Counted from the stretch's first letter, positions 23,789 through 34,571 are shown. The stretch is DNA of 64,000 bases from JASHPR01 sp963739645 (GCA_963739645.1 CAVUBM010000114.1:124001-188000), one strand, 5' to 3'. Program-made: numbers and translations. The notes: a model not told the origin generated them from the sequence alone.

Positions 23789-23949
23789 GCATTCCTCCTT
23801 GCCCGCCACGCCTCGCCACATCACCAGTCCCGCTTCGGTGCGCGATCCTACGCTGCCGGAGCCAGGCGGACCGGCCGCTGCGCCACTGTGCGGCAGGTGG
23901 GGCTGCCAGTCGCGACTCGCCCGACAGACCGCTGACGGCGCCAGCCTGG

Positions 23950-24924
23950 TCAGTCGGGCTGGCGGGAGTTTCCGAACATGATCTCGTCCCAGGACGGCAC
24001 TGACGCGCGCCGGGACCGGCCGCCCGCGGCCTTGCGGGCCGGGCGCTCGCGGGGCGGGGCCGACTTCGGCTCGGGCGCTGCGGTCTCGAGCTCCGGGCGG
24101 CGCTCGTCGTCCGGCTCCCTGGCCGCAGGAACGGCCGGCGGGCTGGCCTGCGCGGCCGGGTGGGCGGCACGTGCCGGGGCGGGCGAGCGGGGCGGGGCGG
24201 GCACCGGCTGGCGGCGCTCGGCGTGACCGGACGGGCGCTGCTCGGACGGGTGCACGATCGGCGCCACGGGCCCCGGCAGCCGCGAGGCGATGGGCGTGAC
24301 GGTCGCCGTCGCGGGCCTCCGGCCGGCGAACCGGATCGCGGGCAGGTCCTCCTCGGGCAGGCAGAGCCGGGCGGCGTCGTCATCGTCGGGGCTGACGTGC
24401 CTGCGCCGCGGATCGAAGATCCACTCCGCCACCTGCGGCCGGCCGCCCATGGTGAACGCGAGCTGCACCTGCCAGTTGCCGTCGGCCCGTTTCCTGGAGT
24501 CCCACAGGGCATCGTCGGGAGCCACGCCAAGCTCGCTGAGCCGCTCGGCGACCACCTCACCGAGCCGGGGCCCTGGTCCCGAGTCGCCCGGGCTGCGGAC
24601 CGTGGCCCGCTGCGCTTCCTGAGCCCGGTACTCGCGCTCGGCGAGGACCGGCCCCTCGAAGCGGCGCACCCGGTCGATCGGGACACCTGCCGCGTCGGCG
24701 ACTTCTTCTGCGGTCTCTCCGGCACGGATCCGGTCCTGGATCTCCTTGGGTCGCAAGGGATTCTCCACTTCGATCTCGTACTGCGCGAGCCGGGAGAACT
24801 GCCCGCGAGCCACGGCCCTCAGGCGGTCGTCGATCGGCAACTGGAAACGCCCGCCCCGTCCCGGCACTGCGAGGATGGCGTAACTGCCGTCCTCGCTCAC
24901 TGCGACGAGGCGCAACTGGTGCAT
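23950..24924 (-). CDS. sepH: Septation protein SepH (DUF3071)
   Basis: The 324-residue protein starts MHQLRLVAVSEDGSYAIL, the signature N terminus of SepH, with RLRAVARGQFSRLAQYEIEVE and the helix-turn-helix-like PKEIQDRIRAGETAEEVADAAG. A further conserved part (LAFTMGGRPQVAEWIFDPRRRHV) precedes a Pro/Ala/Arg-rich disordered C-terminal half. In Streptomyces and mycobacteria, SepH binds FtsZ and promotes its assembly at sporulation or division septa. The ATG at 24924 is preceded by GAAGGGA and agrees with the family start; a longer frame upstream is not needed. Confidence 0.92.
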   Translation of the reverse strand: MHQLRLVAVSEDGSYAILAVPGRGGRFQLPIDDRLRAVARGQFSRLAQYEIEVENPLRPKEIQDRIRAGETAEEVADAAGVPIDRVRRFEGPVLAEREYRAQEAQRATVRSPGDSGPGPRLGEVVAERLSELGVAPDDALWDSRKRADGNWQVQLAFTMGGRPQVAEWIFDPRRRHVSPDDDDAARLCLPEEDLPAIRFAGRRPATATVTPIASRLPGPVAPIVHPSEQRPSGHAERRQPVPAPPRSPAPARAAHPAAQASPPAVPAAREPDDERRPELETAAPEPKSAPPRERPARKAAGGRSRRASVPSWDEIMFGNSRQPD

Positions 24925-25203
24925 CGGCGTCCCTTCGGCGCTGCCGCGGCCGCGCGGGGGCAGTAGCTCGGTCTTCCCCCGGCACGAGTCTGACGGTAAT
25001 GGCCCCGTCCTGGCCAGCACCTCGCCCGGCATGTCCCGCATGAGCATGTGTTTTCCCGGGTGATAGAGACCGGCGCTGGTCCGCAGCGTATTGAGGCCGG
25101 ACGGCCGCGGCGGCCGGAACCCGGATAGTCACGGGCCGCCGCAGAGGCCCGCGGCAGCGCCGGGGCCCTAATCTCTGCATTCGCGCTTGTTATGCTAGGT
25201 TTC

Positions 25204-25329
25204 ATGCCGATGTCCCCGGCCCGGATTGGGCCGCTGCTGGCGCTGGCCGGGTCCGGGCTCATCCGGCCGCTGGCCGACGCCGGACTGCGGCCGCCGCACG
25301 AGACGGGCCCGTCCGGTGCCTTCGGCTGA
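25204..25329 (+). CDS. Putative leaderless 41-residue ORF upstream of marR
   Basis: TATGCT at 25191-25196 looks like a -10 box, so transcription would begin at or very near the ATG at 25204, the arrangement of leaderless actinomycete mRNAs. The ORF starts MPMSPARIGPLLALAGSGLI, ends with TGA at 25327-25329, and overlaps the proposed GTG of the marR gene. The product resembles nothing known and has a weak hydrophobic stretch. It may be a coupling leader or chance. Confidence 0.25.
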   Translation: MPMSPARIGPLLALAGSGLIRPLADAGLRPPHETGPSGAFG

Positions 25330-25861
25330 CCCGGTCGCGGCCGGGCCGGCCGCCGCCGACCCAGATCCGCTCGGCCTCGAGATCGCCGACGTGGTGTCGC
25401 GGCTGCGGCGCGCTATGCGGCGGGCCGCACGAGCCGCCGGCCGCGAGGGCTCACTGCCGGGCGGGCTGTCGGTGGCCCAGCTTGAGCTGCTGTCCTGCCT
25501 CGCCGACAACCCGGGCGCCCGGCCCGGCCAGCTGGCCCGCCTGCTCCGCCTGGCCCCGAGCTCGGTCGCCACGCTCGTGAACGGCCTGCGCCGGACTGGG
25601 CTGGTCAGCCGGACCGGCGGTCAGCTGGACCGCCGCACCGCCTCGCTGCTGCTCACGCCGGACGGGACGGCCACGGTCGTCCGCTGGCGCGAGATCAACG
25701 AGCGCATTCTGCAGTCCGCGATCACCCGGCTGGCCCCCGCCAGCCGGGACGCGCTCGGCGCCGCGCTGCCTGGGCTCCGCGAGCTGACCGGAGCGGTCGA
25801 CGCGCTTGCCGACGAGCCGCAGGCTGGATCCCGCCAAAATGGCACGACCGGTCAGCGGTAA
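25316..25861 (+). CDS. MarR family transcriptional regulator
   Basis: This 181-residue MarR-type protein has an N-terminal helix (IADVVSRLRRAMRRAAR), a winged helix (VAQLELLSCLADNPGARPG, then LARLLRLAPSSVATLVNGL) and a wing with RTASLLLTPDG. MarR proteins are dimeric repressors that respond to small molecules. The gene lies 42 bases upstream of an MMPL transporter on the same strand, so it probably controls that exporter. The GTG at 25316 is the preferred start because the upstream 30 codons are unlike the family; no good ribosome binding site is seen, so the start is uncertain. Confidence 0.85.
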   Translation: MPSADPVAAGPAAADPDPLGLEIADVVSRLRRAMRRAARAAGREGSLPGGLSVAQLELLSCLADNPGARPGQLARLLRLAPSSVATLVNGLRRTGLVSRTGGQLDRRTASLLLTPDGTATVVRWREINERILQSAITRLAPASRDALGAALPGLRELTGAVDALADEPQAGSRQNGTTGQR

Positions 25862-25903
25862 GCGTCATCTCCCATTCACATCGCTCACGTAGGCTTTCTC
25901 ACT

Positions 25904-28408
25904 ATGCATATCGACGCGATCTTCGGGGGGATCGGGCGGTTCGCAGTTCGGTTCCGGTGGCTGATTCTCCTGGCCTGGATAGCCGCGGCGATCGCGGCAG
26001 CCACACAGCTGCCGTCGCTGGCGAGTGTCACCCAGAACAACAACACCAAATTCCTGCCGGCCAGCGCGCCGAGCGAGCACGCCGCGGCCCTCGCCGCCCC
26101 GTTCGGCACCAACAACCTGTTCGGCATCCCGGTGGTGGCTGCGCGGTCCGGTTCCCCGCTGACGCCGGCCGATACGGCCGCGCTGACCGCGCTGTCCGGC
26201 CAGCTGACCAAGGTCTCCGGCGTCGTCCGGATGCAGGACCTCGGCCAGTCGCCCGACGGGCACGCCGAGCAGCTGCTCGCGCTGGTGAACGCGAATGGCG
26301 GCGGCAACCAGAACCAGGTGACCGATCTGGTCAACGGGATGCGCGCGAAGATCGCCAGCGCCGGGCTGCCCGCCGGGCTGAAAGCGCACCTGGCCGGCAG
26401 CATCGCCGTCCAGGTCGACCAGCAGAAGGCGTCCGGCAACACCGGCAATCAGGTGGAGGAATTCTCGGCCCTGTTCATCATCGTGCTGCTGGTGCTGATC
26501 TTCCGTTCGTTCACCCTCGCGCTGACCACGCTCGCGCCCGCCTTCATCTCCGTGGTCATCGCCGGGCCGCTGGTCGCCGAGGCGTCACACCACGGGCTGC
26601 AGGTGTCCCCGCTGGCCCAGCTGCTGCTGATCGTCCTGGTGCTCGGCGCGGGCACCGACTACGGGCTGTTCCTGGTGTTCCGGGTCCGCGAGGAACTGCG
26701 GGCCGAGCATCACGGCGAAGCGGGAGACCGCTATCCGGGATCCCGCGGCACGGCCGGCAGCATGCTGCGCGACGTGATCCACCCGAGGCAGCCGGCCAGG
26801 AACGCGATCGTCAGGTCGGTCACCAGGGTCGGCGAGTCGATCACGTTCTCCGCGGCCACGGTGATCGCGGCGGTGCTCACGCTGCTGCTGGCGACGTTCC
26901 CGTTCTACTCCAATCTCGGCGTGCCGTTCGCGATCGCCGTCGCCGTCATCCTGATCGCCGGGCTGACCCTGCTGCCCGCGCTGCTCTCCATCCGGCTGTC
27001 GCTGCTCGCGGTCAAGCGGACCCTGTTCAAGCGCATTTTCGGCAAGCCGAAGCTGCTGCCCTGGAACATTCAGGGCAGCGGCAAGCCGGGCGTCTGGGGC
27101 CGGGTGGCCGGCCGCATCGTGCAGCATCCGGCGCCGACGCTCATCAGCGGAGTCGTGCTGTTCGGCGCGCTTGCCTTCGCCGTGACCGGCTACACGGCCG
27201 CCGGGTTCGGCGGCAACACCAGCCCGCCCGCGGGCAGCGACTCGGCCGCGGGCCAGGCGCTGCTCACCAGGTACTTCCCGCAGGCGTCGGCCAACCCGAC
27301 CAGTCTGATCTTCCGGTTCAACACCCCGGTCTGGCAGGACCCGCAGCCGCTGGCCGCCGCGACCACCAAGCTGCAGGCGAGTGACCTGTTCACGCAGGTG
27401 GCCGGCCCGCTGAACCCGGCGGGCGCGCCCATGACCCCGGCGCAGTACAGCGCGCTGCACGCGGAGCTCGGCCCGGCCAAGGCGCTGCCCCCGGTGCCGC
27501 CGCCCGGCACCAAGGTGCCGCCCGCCGCCTACCAGGCCTACCGGGCCACCTCGAACTACGTGAGCGCCGATGGTCACACCGTGCAGTACGCGACGGGCCT
27601 GAAGGCCGGCGATCCCGGCGGGACTCCGGCGATGAACGCGGTGCCCGCCATCCGGACCGAGACCACGGCGGTCGGGAAGTCGATCGGCGCGGCCGACTCC
27701 GCGGTCGGCGGCGAGGCACCGGCGCTGTACGACATCAGCAGCATCTCCAACAGCGACCTGAAGCGGGTGATCCCGATCGCGATCCTGGTGATCGGCCTGC
27801 TGCTGGCGCTGGTGCTGCGCAGCCTGATCGCCCCGCTGTACCTGATCGCCTCGGTCGCGATCTCCTACCTCGCGGCGCTCGGCCTCTCGGTGCTGCTGTT
27901 CATCGACCTTGGCAACAGCGGCGGCCTGGTGTTCTTCATGCCGTTCCTGATGTTCATCTTCCTGCTGGCGCTCGGCGAGGATTACAACATCCTGATGATG
28001 ACGAGGATCCGGGAGGAGGCTCGCCAACTCCCGCTACGTGATGCAGTTGTCCGTGCCCTGAGCGTGACCGGAACCACCATCACGTCGGCCGGGCTCGTGC
28101 TGGCCGGCACGTTCATCGTGCTGACCTTCGCGGCCGGCAGCGGGTCGGGCGGCAGCCAGATCCGCGACATCGGCCTGGGCCTGGCGCTGGGCATTCTGAT
28201 GGACACATTCCTGGTCCGGACGCTGCTTGTGCCCTCCACTGTCGTCCTGCTCGGCCGGTGGAACTGGTGGCCATCGAAGATGAGCCGCGTCGGCGCGGAG
28301 GCTCCCGCGGCGGCCGTTCCGGCCCAGGCGGCGGGCTCGCCCGGCAACCACGTCGCGAGCGGGGCCGGCGGCGCCGAGGAGCCCAGGCAGCCAGACCGCC
28401 GCCGGTGA
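25904..28408 (+). CDS. MMPL family RND-type transporter
   Basis: The 834-residue protein has the two-fold RND/MMPL layout: an N-terminal membrane helix, an external domain, five helices, a second long external domain (about residues 420-620) and five more helices. Markers are VLVLGAGTDYGLFLVFRVREEL in the first half and its counterpart LLALGEDYNILMMTRIREEA in the second. The Asp-Tyr pairs in these blocks serve proton relay in MmpL3-like proteins. Members export lipids or hydrophobic compounds. It follows marR and precedes a glycosyltransferase with short gaps, so it may be in one operon. Confidence 0.92.
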   Translation: MHIDAIFGGIGRFAVRFRWLILLAWIAAAIAAATQLPSLASVTQNNNTKFLPASAPSEHAAALAAPFGTNNLFGIPVVAARSGSPLTPADTAALTALSGQLTKVSGVVRMQDLGQSPDGHAEQLLALVNANGGGNQNQVTDLVNGMRAKIASAGLPAGLKAHLAGSIAVQVDQQKASGNTGNQVEEFSALFIIVLLVLIFRSFTLALTTLAPAFISVVIAGPLVAEASHHGLQVSPLAQLLLIVLVLGAGTDYGLFLVFRVREELRAEHHGEAGDRYPGSRGTAGSMLRDVIHPRQPARNAIVRSVTRVGESITFSAATVIAAVLTLLLATFPFYSNLGVPFAIAVAVILIAGLTLLPALLSIRLSLLAVKRTLFKRIFGKPKLLPWNIQGSGKPGVWGRVAGRIVQHPAPTLISGVVLFGALAFAVTGYTAAGFGGNTSPPAGSDSAAGQALLTRYFPQASANPTSLIFRFNTPVWQDPQPLAAATTKLQASDLFTQVAGPLNPAGAPMTPAQYSALHAELGPAKALPPVPPPGTKVPPAAYQAYRATSNYVSADGHTVQYATGLKAGDPGGTPAMNAVPAIRTETTAVGKSIGAADSAVGGEAPALYDISSISNSDLKRVIPIAILVIGLLLALVLRSLIAPLYLIASVAISYLAALGLSVLLFIDLGNSGGLVFFMPFLMFIFLLALGEDYNILMMTRIREEARQLPLRDAVVRALSVTGTTITSAGLVLAGTFIVLTFAAGSGSGGSQIRDIGLGLALGILMDTFLVRTLLVPSTVVLLGRWNWWPSKMSRVGAEAPAAAVPAQAAGSPGNHVASGAGGAEEPRQPDRRR

Positions 28409-28460
28409 GCAGCAGGCCGGCCGGCCAGTGCAGCGCAGCAGCGGCAGGCCCGTGCCGCCG

Positions 28461-29546
28461 ATGATCAGCGTCATACTGCCGGTGTACGCGGTCGAGGAGT
28501 ACCTGGGTGAGTGCCTGGACTCGATCCTGGACCAGGCTCCGCCCGGCATCGAGGTCATCGCGGTCGATGACGCCTCGCCAGATGAATGCGGCCGGGTCCT
28601 CGACGACCGGGCGGCCAGGGACCCGCGGCTGCGGGTGGTGCACCTGGCCGACAACGCCGGGCCGGGCCACGCCCGCAACATGGGCCTGGATCAGGCCACG
28701 GGGGAGTACGTCTGGTTCGTCGACGCCGATGACCTGCTGGCCGACGGCGCGCTCGCCGCGGTCGCGGCCCACCTCGAGCAGGACCGACCCGACGTGCTGC
28801 TAATCGACTACGAGGACCTGTTCCCCGGCGGGCACACAGCGCCGGGCCCCGGGCACGCCCTGCTCCGCGACGCGCCCAACGGCACATTCACCCTGGCCGG
28901 GCAGCCGCAGGTAATCCACCTCACCATGACGTCCTGGAGCAAGGTGATCCGCCATGACTTCCTGGCCGGGCTCAAGCTGCCGTTTCCCGCGGGAATTCAC
29001 GAGGACGTGGCCCTCACCTGCGCGATGCTGCTCGGCGCGGAGCGGATCAGCGCGCTGCCGCGGGTGTGCTACCGGTACCGGCGGGCCAGGCCGGGGTCAT
29101 TCATGGCCACGCCGAGCAGCGGGCAGCTGAGGATCTTCTCCTCCTACGAGACGGTGTTCGGCCTGCTTGACGACGCGGGCCTGCCGGCCTCCAGCCGGGT
29201 ACGCGCGGCGGTCTTTGAGCGCGCGATCTGGCACTACACCACCGTGCTGCAGGCCACAGGGCCGGGCATCGGCCCCTGCGGGCTGGTGCCGCGCCCGGTG
29301 CGCCGGGAGTTCTTCGCGCGCATGCACCAGGACTTCGTCCGGTACCGGCCTCCCGGCTACCGGCATCCGCCCGGTGCCCGGGGGATAAAATTCCGCCTGG
29401 TGGAGCGGAACGCGTACTGGACGTACTCCGTCCTTGAGCCGGTTAACGAGGTGCGGGTGCTGCTGGCCCGGGCCGCCTCGCAGCTGGCAGACCGCCTGAC
29501 ATTGGTCAGATGGGCGCAAGGAAGGCAGGGCCTTCGGAAGAAGTAG
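28461..29546 (+). CDS. Family 2 glycosyltransferase
   Basis: In this 361-residue protein the GT-A domain spans about 1-230. It has ISVILPVYAVEEYLGECLDSI, EVIAVDDASPDE, GPGHARNMGLDQATGEYVWFVDADD (DXD-type metal site) and the acceptor-side HEDVALTC. The last 130 residues are helical and basic, similar to polyol-phosphate-linked or CDP-glycerol-type transferases. It uses a nucleotide sugar to modify a cell-envelope or secondary-metabolite acceptor, not identifiable from context. The ATG at 28461 places the family motif at the N terminus; GTG codons at 28428 and 28452 are alternatives. Confidence 0.85.
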   Translation: MISVILPVYAVEEYLGECLDSILDQAPPGIEVIAVDDASPDECGRVLDDRAARDPRLRVVHLADNAGPGHARNMGLDQATGEYVWFVDADDLLADGALAAVAAHLEQDRPDVLLIDYEDLFPGGHTAPGPGHALLRDAPNGTFTLAGQPQVIHLTMTSWSKVIRHDFLAGLKLPFPAGIHEDVALTCAMLLGAERISALPRVCYRYRRARPGSFMATPSSGQLRIFSSYETVFGLLDDAGLPASSRVRAAVFERAIWHYTTVLQATGPGIGPCGLVPRPVRREFFARMHQDFVRYRPPGYRHPPGARGIKFRLVERNAYWTYSVLEPVNEVRVLLARAASQLADRLTLVRWAQGRQGLRKK

Positions 29547-29808
29547 CCCCGGAGGGAAGTGGCGGTCCAGCGGCGGCGCGCATTTCGACTTCGACGAGCC
29601 GCCCAGCGAGTTCGGCCTCATCCGCTGACTGGACGGTCCCGACATCCTTGACCTGACGGGCTGACCCGGCACCGGACTTCTCCGCTCTTATGCCCGATAT
29701 CAGCTAAACCCGTTCAGTCGGATACGTCATCTTCTCTGATCTCTCACGCGTCGTAAGCATAGGATTACTTTGCGTAATGGACGTTGCTGATCGGGGAAGG
29801 TTCTCCGG

Positions 29809-30730
29809 GTGACCTACGGACTGATAGCCGCCACGGCCTGGGCGGCATCCACAGTCGCGGCCGCGAACGCGGCCCGGCGGCTGGGCACCTACTACGCCGT
29901 CCTCACCAGCCAGGTGCTCGGCCTGGCCACGCTCGGGCTGCTGACGGCCATGCTGCACCCGTCGCTCGCGGCCGCCGGGCGCGTGCTCTCGGGCCTGGCG
30001 GCCGCTGGCGTGCTCGGCTTGCTCGGCTGGCTCTTCTATTACCGGGCGCTGGAAAGCGGCCCCGTGGGCCTGGTCAGCGCGATCGGGGCCAGTTACGGCG
30101 GGGTGACCGCGCTGCTCGCCGTGACCCTGCTCGGCGAGCACATCGGCGGCTTCGGCGGCGCGGGCGTCATGCTGGCGGTGGGCGGGGTGGCCCTGGCCGT
30201 GGCGCGCGCGCCCAAGGCCGACGCCGCGCCGGCCGAGATAGACGCGTCAGCATCAGGACCGCGGCCCGCGGCACTCCGTGGCCCGGACCGAAACGCCGCG
30301 GACCGGGCTGCTGCGCCAGGGCACCACCCTCGCGCTGGCTTCAGCGCTGACCTACGGAGTGGGTGCGTTCCTGCTCGGTCGCTACTCGGGCGGCGCCGGA
30401 TGGCTGCCGTCCACGCTGGTGGCCTACGCAGCATCGGTGTTTTCCCTGGTGCTGGTCCTGCCGTTCGCCCGGCCGCCGGTCAAGACCGGCGGCGGGCTGG
30501 TCGGGTTGCTGTGGGCCGTTGGCGCTGGGCTGACCGAGGTCGTGGCCCTGCTCGCGTTCTCCCGCGGCGGCCAGGTTGGCCAGGTGGCGATCACCGCGGC
30601 GGTCTCCAGCCTGTATCCCGCGCTGGCCCTGGGTGCGGGCATCGTGATGTTCCGCGAGCGGCTCAGCGGCCAGCAGCTGATCGGGGTGGGCTGCATCGCC
30701 ACCGGGGTGGTCATGCTCAGCCTGACCTGA
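29809..30730 (+). CDS. EamA/DMT superfamily transporter (frameshifted)
   Basis: Two frames together encode about 306 residues with ten hydrophobic segments, the drug/metabolite transporter architecture of two EamA repeats. The first repeat includes GLIAATAWAASTVAAANAAR and RALESGPVGLVSAIGASYG, and the second ALASALTYGVGAFLLGRYSG, RGGQVGQVAITAAVSSLYPALA and GVGCIATGVVMLSLT. One extra base in the linker near 30265 puts the second repeat in another frame. A GTG at 30278 could start a separate half protein, but the first frame then has no stop until 31020, so an indel is more likely. Substrate unknown. Confidence 0.8.
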
Positions 30731-30798
30731 CGTGGCCCGAGCTGACCCGCCGGGGTGGCCGGCCAGCCTGGCCTGGCCCGGCCCGCCCGGCGGAGTCG

Positions 30799-32164
30799 CT
30801 AGTGCGCCCCGGCGAACTGCTCGCTCTCGGTCGAGCCGACCAGCGCCGTGGTCGCCGCATCCGGGGTGATCGCGGAGGTCACCAGGTCGAAGTAGCCGGT
30901 GCCCACCTCGCGCTGGTGCCTGGTCGCGGTGTAGCCGGCCGTCCTCGGCCGCGAATTCGGCGTCCTGCAGCCGGACGTAGGCCGGCATGCCCTCGTCGGC
31001 GTAGCCGCGGGCCAGGCTGAACATCGAGTGGTTCAGCGCATGGAAGCCGGCCAGCGTAATGAACTGGAACTTGTAGCCCATGGCGCCCAGCTCGCGCTGG
31101 AACTTCGCGATCGTGGATTCATCCAGGTGCGCCCGCCAGTTGAACGACGGTGAGCAGTTGTAGGCGAGCAGCTGGTCGGGGTAGTCGTTCCGGATCCCCT
31201 CGGCGAACTGCCTGGCCACCTCGAGGTCCGGCGTGGAGGTCTCCATCCAGAGCAGGTCGGAGTACGGCGCGTAGGCCCGGCCGCGTGCGATGCAGGACTC
31301 GATCCCGCCGCGGACCCGGTAGAAGCCCTCCGCGGTCCGCTCGCCGGTGACGAAGCGCTGGTCCCGCTCGTCGATGTCGCTGGTGATCAGGTTCGCTGAC
31401 TGGGCGTCGGTGCGGGCCACGATCAGCGTGCGGACGCCGCAGACGTCGGCGGCGAGCCGGGCCGCGTTCAGCGTGCGGATGTGCTGGCCGGTCGGAATCA
31501 GGACCTTGCCGCCGAGGTGGCCGCACTTCTTCTCCGAGGCCAGCTGGTCCTCCCAGTGCACCCCGGAAGCGCCCGCCGCGATCATGGCCTTCATCAGCTC
31601 GAAGGCGTTCAGCACGCCGCCGAACCCGGCCTCGGCGTCGGCCACGATGGGGGCCAGCCAGTGCGTGCCCCCGTGGTCAGGCTCGCCGCCCCCGCCCTCG
31701 GCCCAGGCGATCTGGTCGGCGCGCAGCAGCGCGTTGTTGATCCGCCGGACCACCTGCGGCACCGAGTTCACCGGGTAGAGGCTCTGGTCCGGGTAGGTCT
31801 GCCCGGCCAGGTTGGCGTCGGCCGCCACCTGCCAGCCGGACAGGTAGATGGCCCGCAGCCCGGCCTTGACCTGCTGCACCGCCTGGTTGCCGGTCAGCGC
31901 GCCCAGAGTGTTGACGTAACCGCCGGAGTGCAGCATCGACCAGAGGCGCTCGGCGCCCAGCTCGGCCAGGGTGTGCTGTTCCTGGACCGAGCCGCGCAGC
32001 CGCACCACGTCAGCCGCGGAGTAGGTACGTTCGACATTGGCCCAGCGCGGATCGGTCGCCCACTGCCGCTGCAGCGCCGCTGACTGCTCGTCGATGGAGA
32101 CGATGCGCTGACCATTGCCGGCCGATGTGCCGTGGTTTGTGCCGTTCATGGGACGATCGTTCAC
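30799..32164 (-). CDS. aceA: Isocitrate lyase (frameshifted near C terminus)
   Basis: Isocitrate lyase splits isocitrate into succinate and glyoxylate in the glyoxylate bypass. The signature KKCGHLGGKVLIP with the catalytic Cys lies around residue 211, with the ADAEAGFGG, WEDQLASEKKCGH and TDAQSANL blocks and SPSFNWRAHLD. A four-base duplication (CCGG at about 30936-30943) breaks the frame 45 codons before the end; the repaired tail reads EDGYTATRHQREVGTGYFD and ends FAGAH. A GTG at 32164 with GGAGGT five bases upstream is the preferred start. The divergent gene encodes a RamB-type regulator, the known controller of aceA. Confidence 0.9.
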
Positions 32165-32261
32165 TCCAGACCTCCAATGTCCGCCCCGGGCGATACCTGC
32201 ATCCCGGGTCGATATCACCGAGCCTGCGGCAGCCCGGCGCGACAGCATAGGCCCCGGGTCG

Positions 32262-32314
32262 ATGAATTTTGCAAGGAATTCGTCTAGGGTGAATATGTGT
32301 CAGTCTTTGCAGAG
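32262..32314. promoter_or_regulatory. Possible RamB-binding sites between aceA and ramB
   Basis: Two similar boxes, GAATTTTGCAAGG at 32264-32276 and AGTCTTTGCAGAG at 32302-32314, share TTTGCA, the core of the RamB site known from Corynebacterium (AAAGTTTGCAAA). The second overlaps the first codons of the regulator, which would allow autoregulation. Confidence 0.4.
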
Positions 32315-33769
32315 AAAGATTCTCGTTCCTTCACCGAAGGCGGTCTAGATCTCAGCGTGTTCGGGCAGCGGTTGCGGCATGCCCGGCGCGCCAAGGGGCT
32401 GACCCTGGCCGAGCTTGGCGAGCGCGTGGGCCGCGCTCCCTCGGTGCTGTCGCTGATCGAGAACGGCCGCCGCGAGCCCAAGCTGTCCCTGATCGAGGCC
32501 CTCGCGGCCGCGCTGTCGGTGTCAGCTGAGGACCTGCTGCGGCGCCAGCCGCCGAGCCGGCGGGCCCAGCTGGAAATCGCCCTGGAGGAGGCGCAGCGTG
32601 ACCCGGCCTTCCGCGAGCTCGGCCTGCCGCACCTGCGGGTCGGCGCGCGGGTGCCGAGCGACGTGATCGAGCACCTGGTCGCGCTGCACACCGAGCTGCG
32701 CAGGCAGCGGGCCAAGCCGACCGCCACGCCCGAGGAGGCCCGTGCGGCCAACCTGGACCTGCGGCAGATGATGCGCGAGCGCGGCAATTATTTCGCGCCG
32801 ATCGAGGAGGAGGCCGCGGCGGCACTGGCCCGCGCAGGCTACACCGGGGGAGCCCTGTCGCAGGGCATGCTGCTGGCCGTGGTGAGCCGGAGCGGATTTA
32901 GCGTTCGGTATGCCAGGGACCTGCCCCGCTCGGTCCGGTCCGTTACCGACCTGCGCAACCGGAGGATCTACCTGAAGCAGGAATCGATGGGCATGCACAC
33001 GCCCCGGACGATCCTGCTGCAGACGCTGGGGCACTTCGTGCTCGGGCACAGCGCACCGCACGATTTCGCCGACTTCCTGCGGCAGCGGGTTGAGGCCAAC
33101 TATTTCGCGGCCGCCGTGCTGGTTCCCGAGCAGCAGGCCGCCGCGTTCCTGCGCGAGGCGGCCGAGGCCAGGACCCTGTCCGTGGAGGACCTGCGGGACG
33201 TGTTCGCGGTGTCCTACGAGATGGCGGCGCACCGGTTCACCAACCTGGCTACCCATCACCTCGGCCTGCCGTGCCACTTCGTCAAGAACGACGAGGACGG
33301 GATCATCTACAAGGCGTACGAGAACGACGGGGTGATCTTCCCGGCCGACGCCACCGGCGCGATCGAGGGGCAGCGGATGTGCCGGCAGTGGGCGGGCCGG
33401 CAGGTGTTCACGGCCGACGACCGGTTCAGCCCGTACTACCAGTACTCGGATACGCCGTCGGGGACCTACTGGTGCACCGCGTTCGTGGACGCCAGCAGCG
33501 AGCGCGGCTTCGCCATCACGCTCGGCGTGCCGTTCGAGCACTCGCGCTGGTTCCGCGGCCGGGAGACGCTCGTGCGCCGCACCTCCGGGTGCCCGGGCAC
33601 GGAATGCTGCCAGCGGCCGCCCGCCAGGCTCGCGGCGCGCTGGGAAGGACAGGCGTGGCCGTCGGCGCGGGCGCATTCGCACATCCTGTCCGCGCTGCCC
33701 GCGGGCAGCTTCCCCGGCGTCGACGAGGCTGACGTGTTCGCGTTCCTGGACCGGCACTCCAGCGAGTGA
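32297..33769 (+). CDS. ramB: XRE-family regulator of the glyoxylate bypass (RamB-like, ScfR type)
   Basis: In this 490-residue protein the N-terminal HTH_3 domain (about 20-80) has FGQRLRHARRAKGLTLAELG and SVLSLIENGRREPKLSLIEALA. The middle is an IrrE/ImmA-like (M78) region with TLGHFVLGHSAPHDF, which lacks the usual HEXXH and is not expected to be a protease. The C-terminal short-chain-fatty-acyl regulator domain contains conserved Cys (EGQRMCRQW and SGCPGTECCQRP). RamB represses aceA and other acetate genes in Corynebacterium and Mycobacterium; the divergent aceA supports the assignment. The GTG at 32297 is the likely start. Confidence 0.88.
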   Translation: MSVFAEKDSRSFTEGGLDLSVFGQRLRHARRAKGLTLAELGERVGRAPSVLSLIENGRREPKLSLIEALAAALSVSAEDLLRRQPPSRRAQLEIALEEAQRDPAFRELGLPHLRVGARVPSDVIEHLVALHTELRRQRAKPTATPEEARAANLDLRQMMRERGNYFAPIEEEAAAALARAGYTGGALSQGMLLAVVSRSGFSVRYARDLPRSVRSVTDLRNRRIYLKQESMGMHTPRTILLQTLGHFVLGHSAPHDFADFLRQRVEANYFAAAVLVPEQQAAAFLREAAEARTLSVEDLRDVFAVSYEMAAHRFTNLATHHLGLPCHFVKNDEDGIIYKAYENDGVIFPADATGAIEGQRMCRQWAGRQVFTADDRFSPYYQYSDTPSGTYWCTAFVDASSERGFAITLGVPFEHSRWFRGRETLVRRTSGCPGTECCQRPPARLAARWEGQAWPSARAHSHILSALPAGSFPGVDEADVFAFLDRHSSE

Positions 33770-33773
33770 CCGC

Positions 33774-34571
<798 letters not shown>

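Noticed and set aside
26585..28027. 480-codon minus-strand frame inside the MMPL transporter
   Set aside because: The product is nearly all Arg, Gly, Gln, His and Asp, the usual antisense translation of hydrophobic codons.
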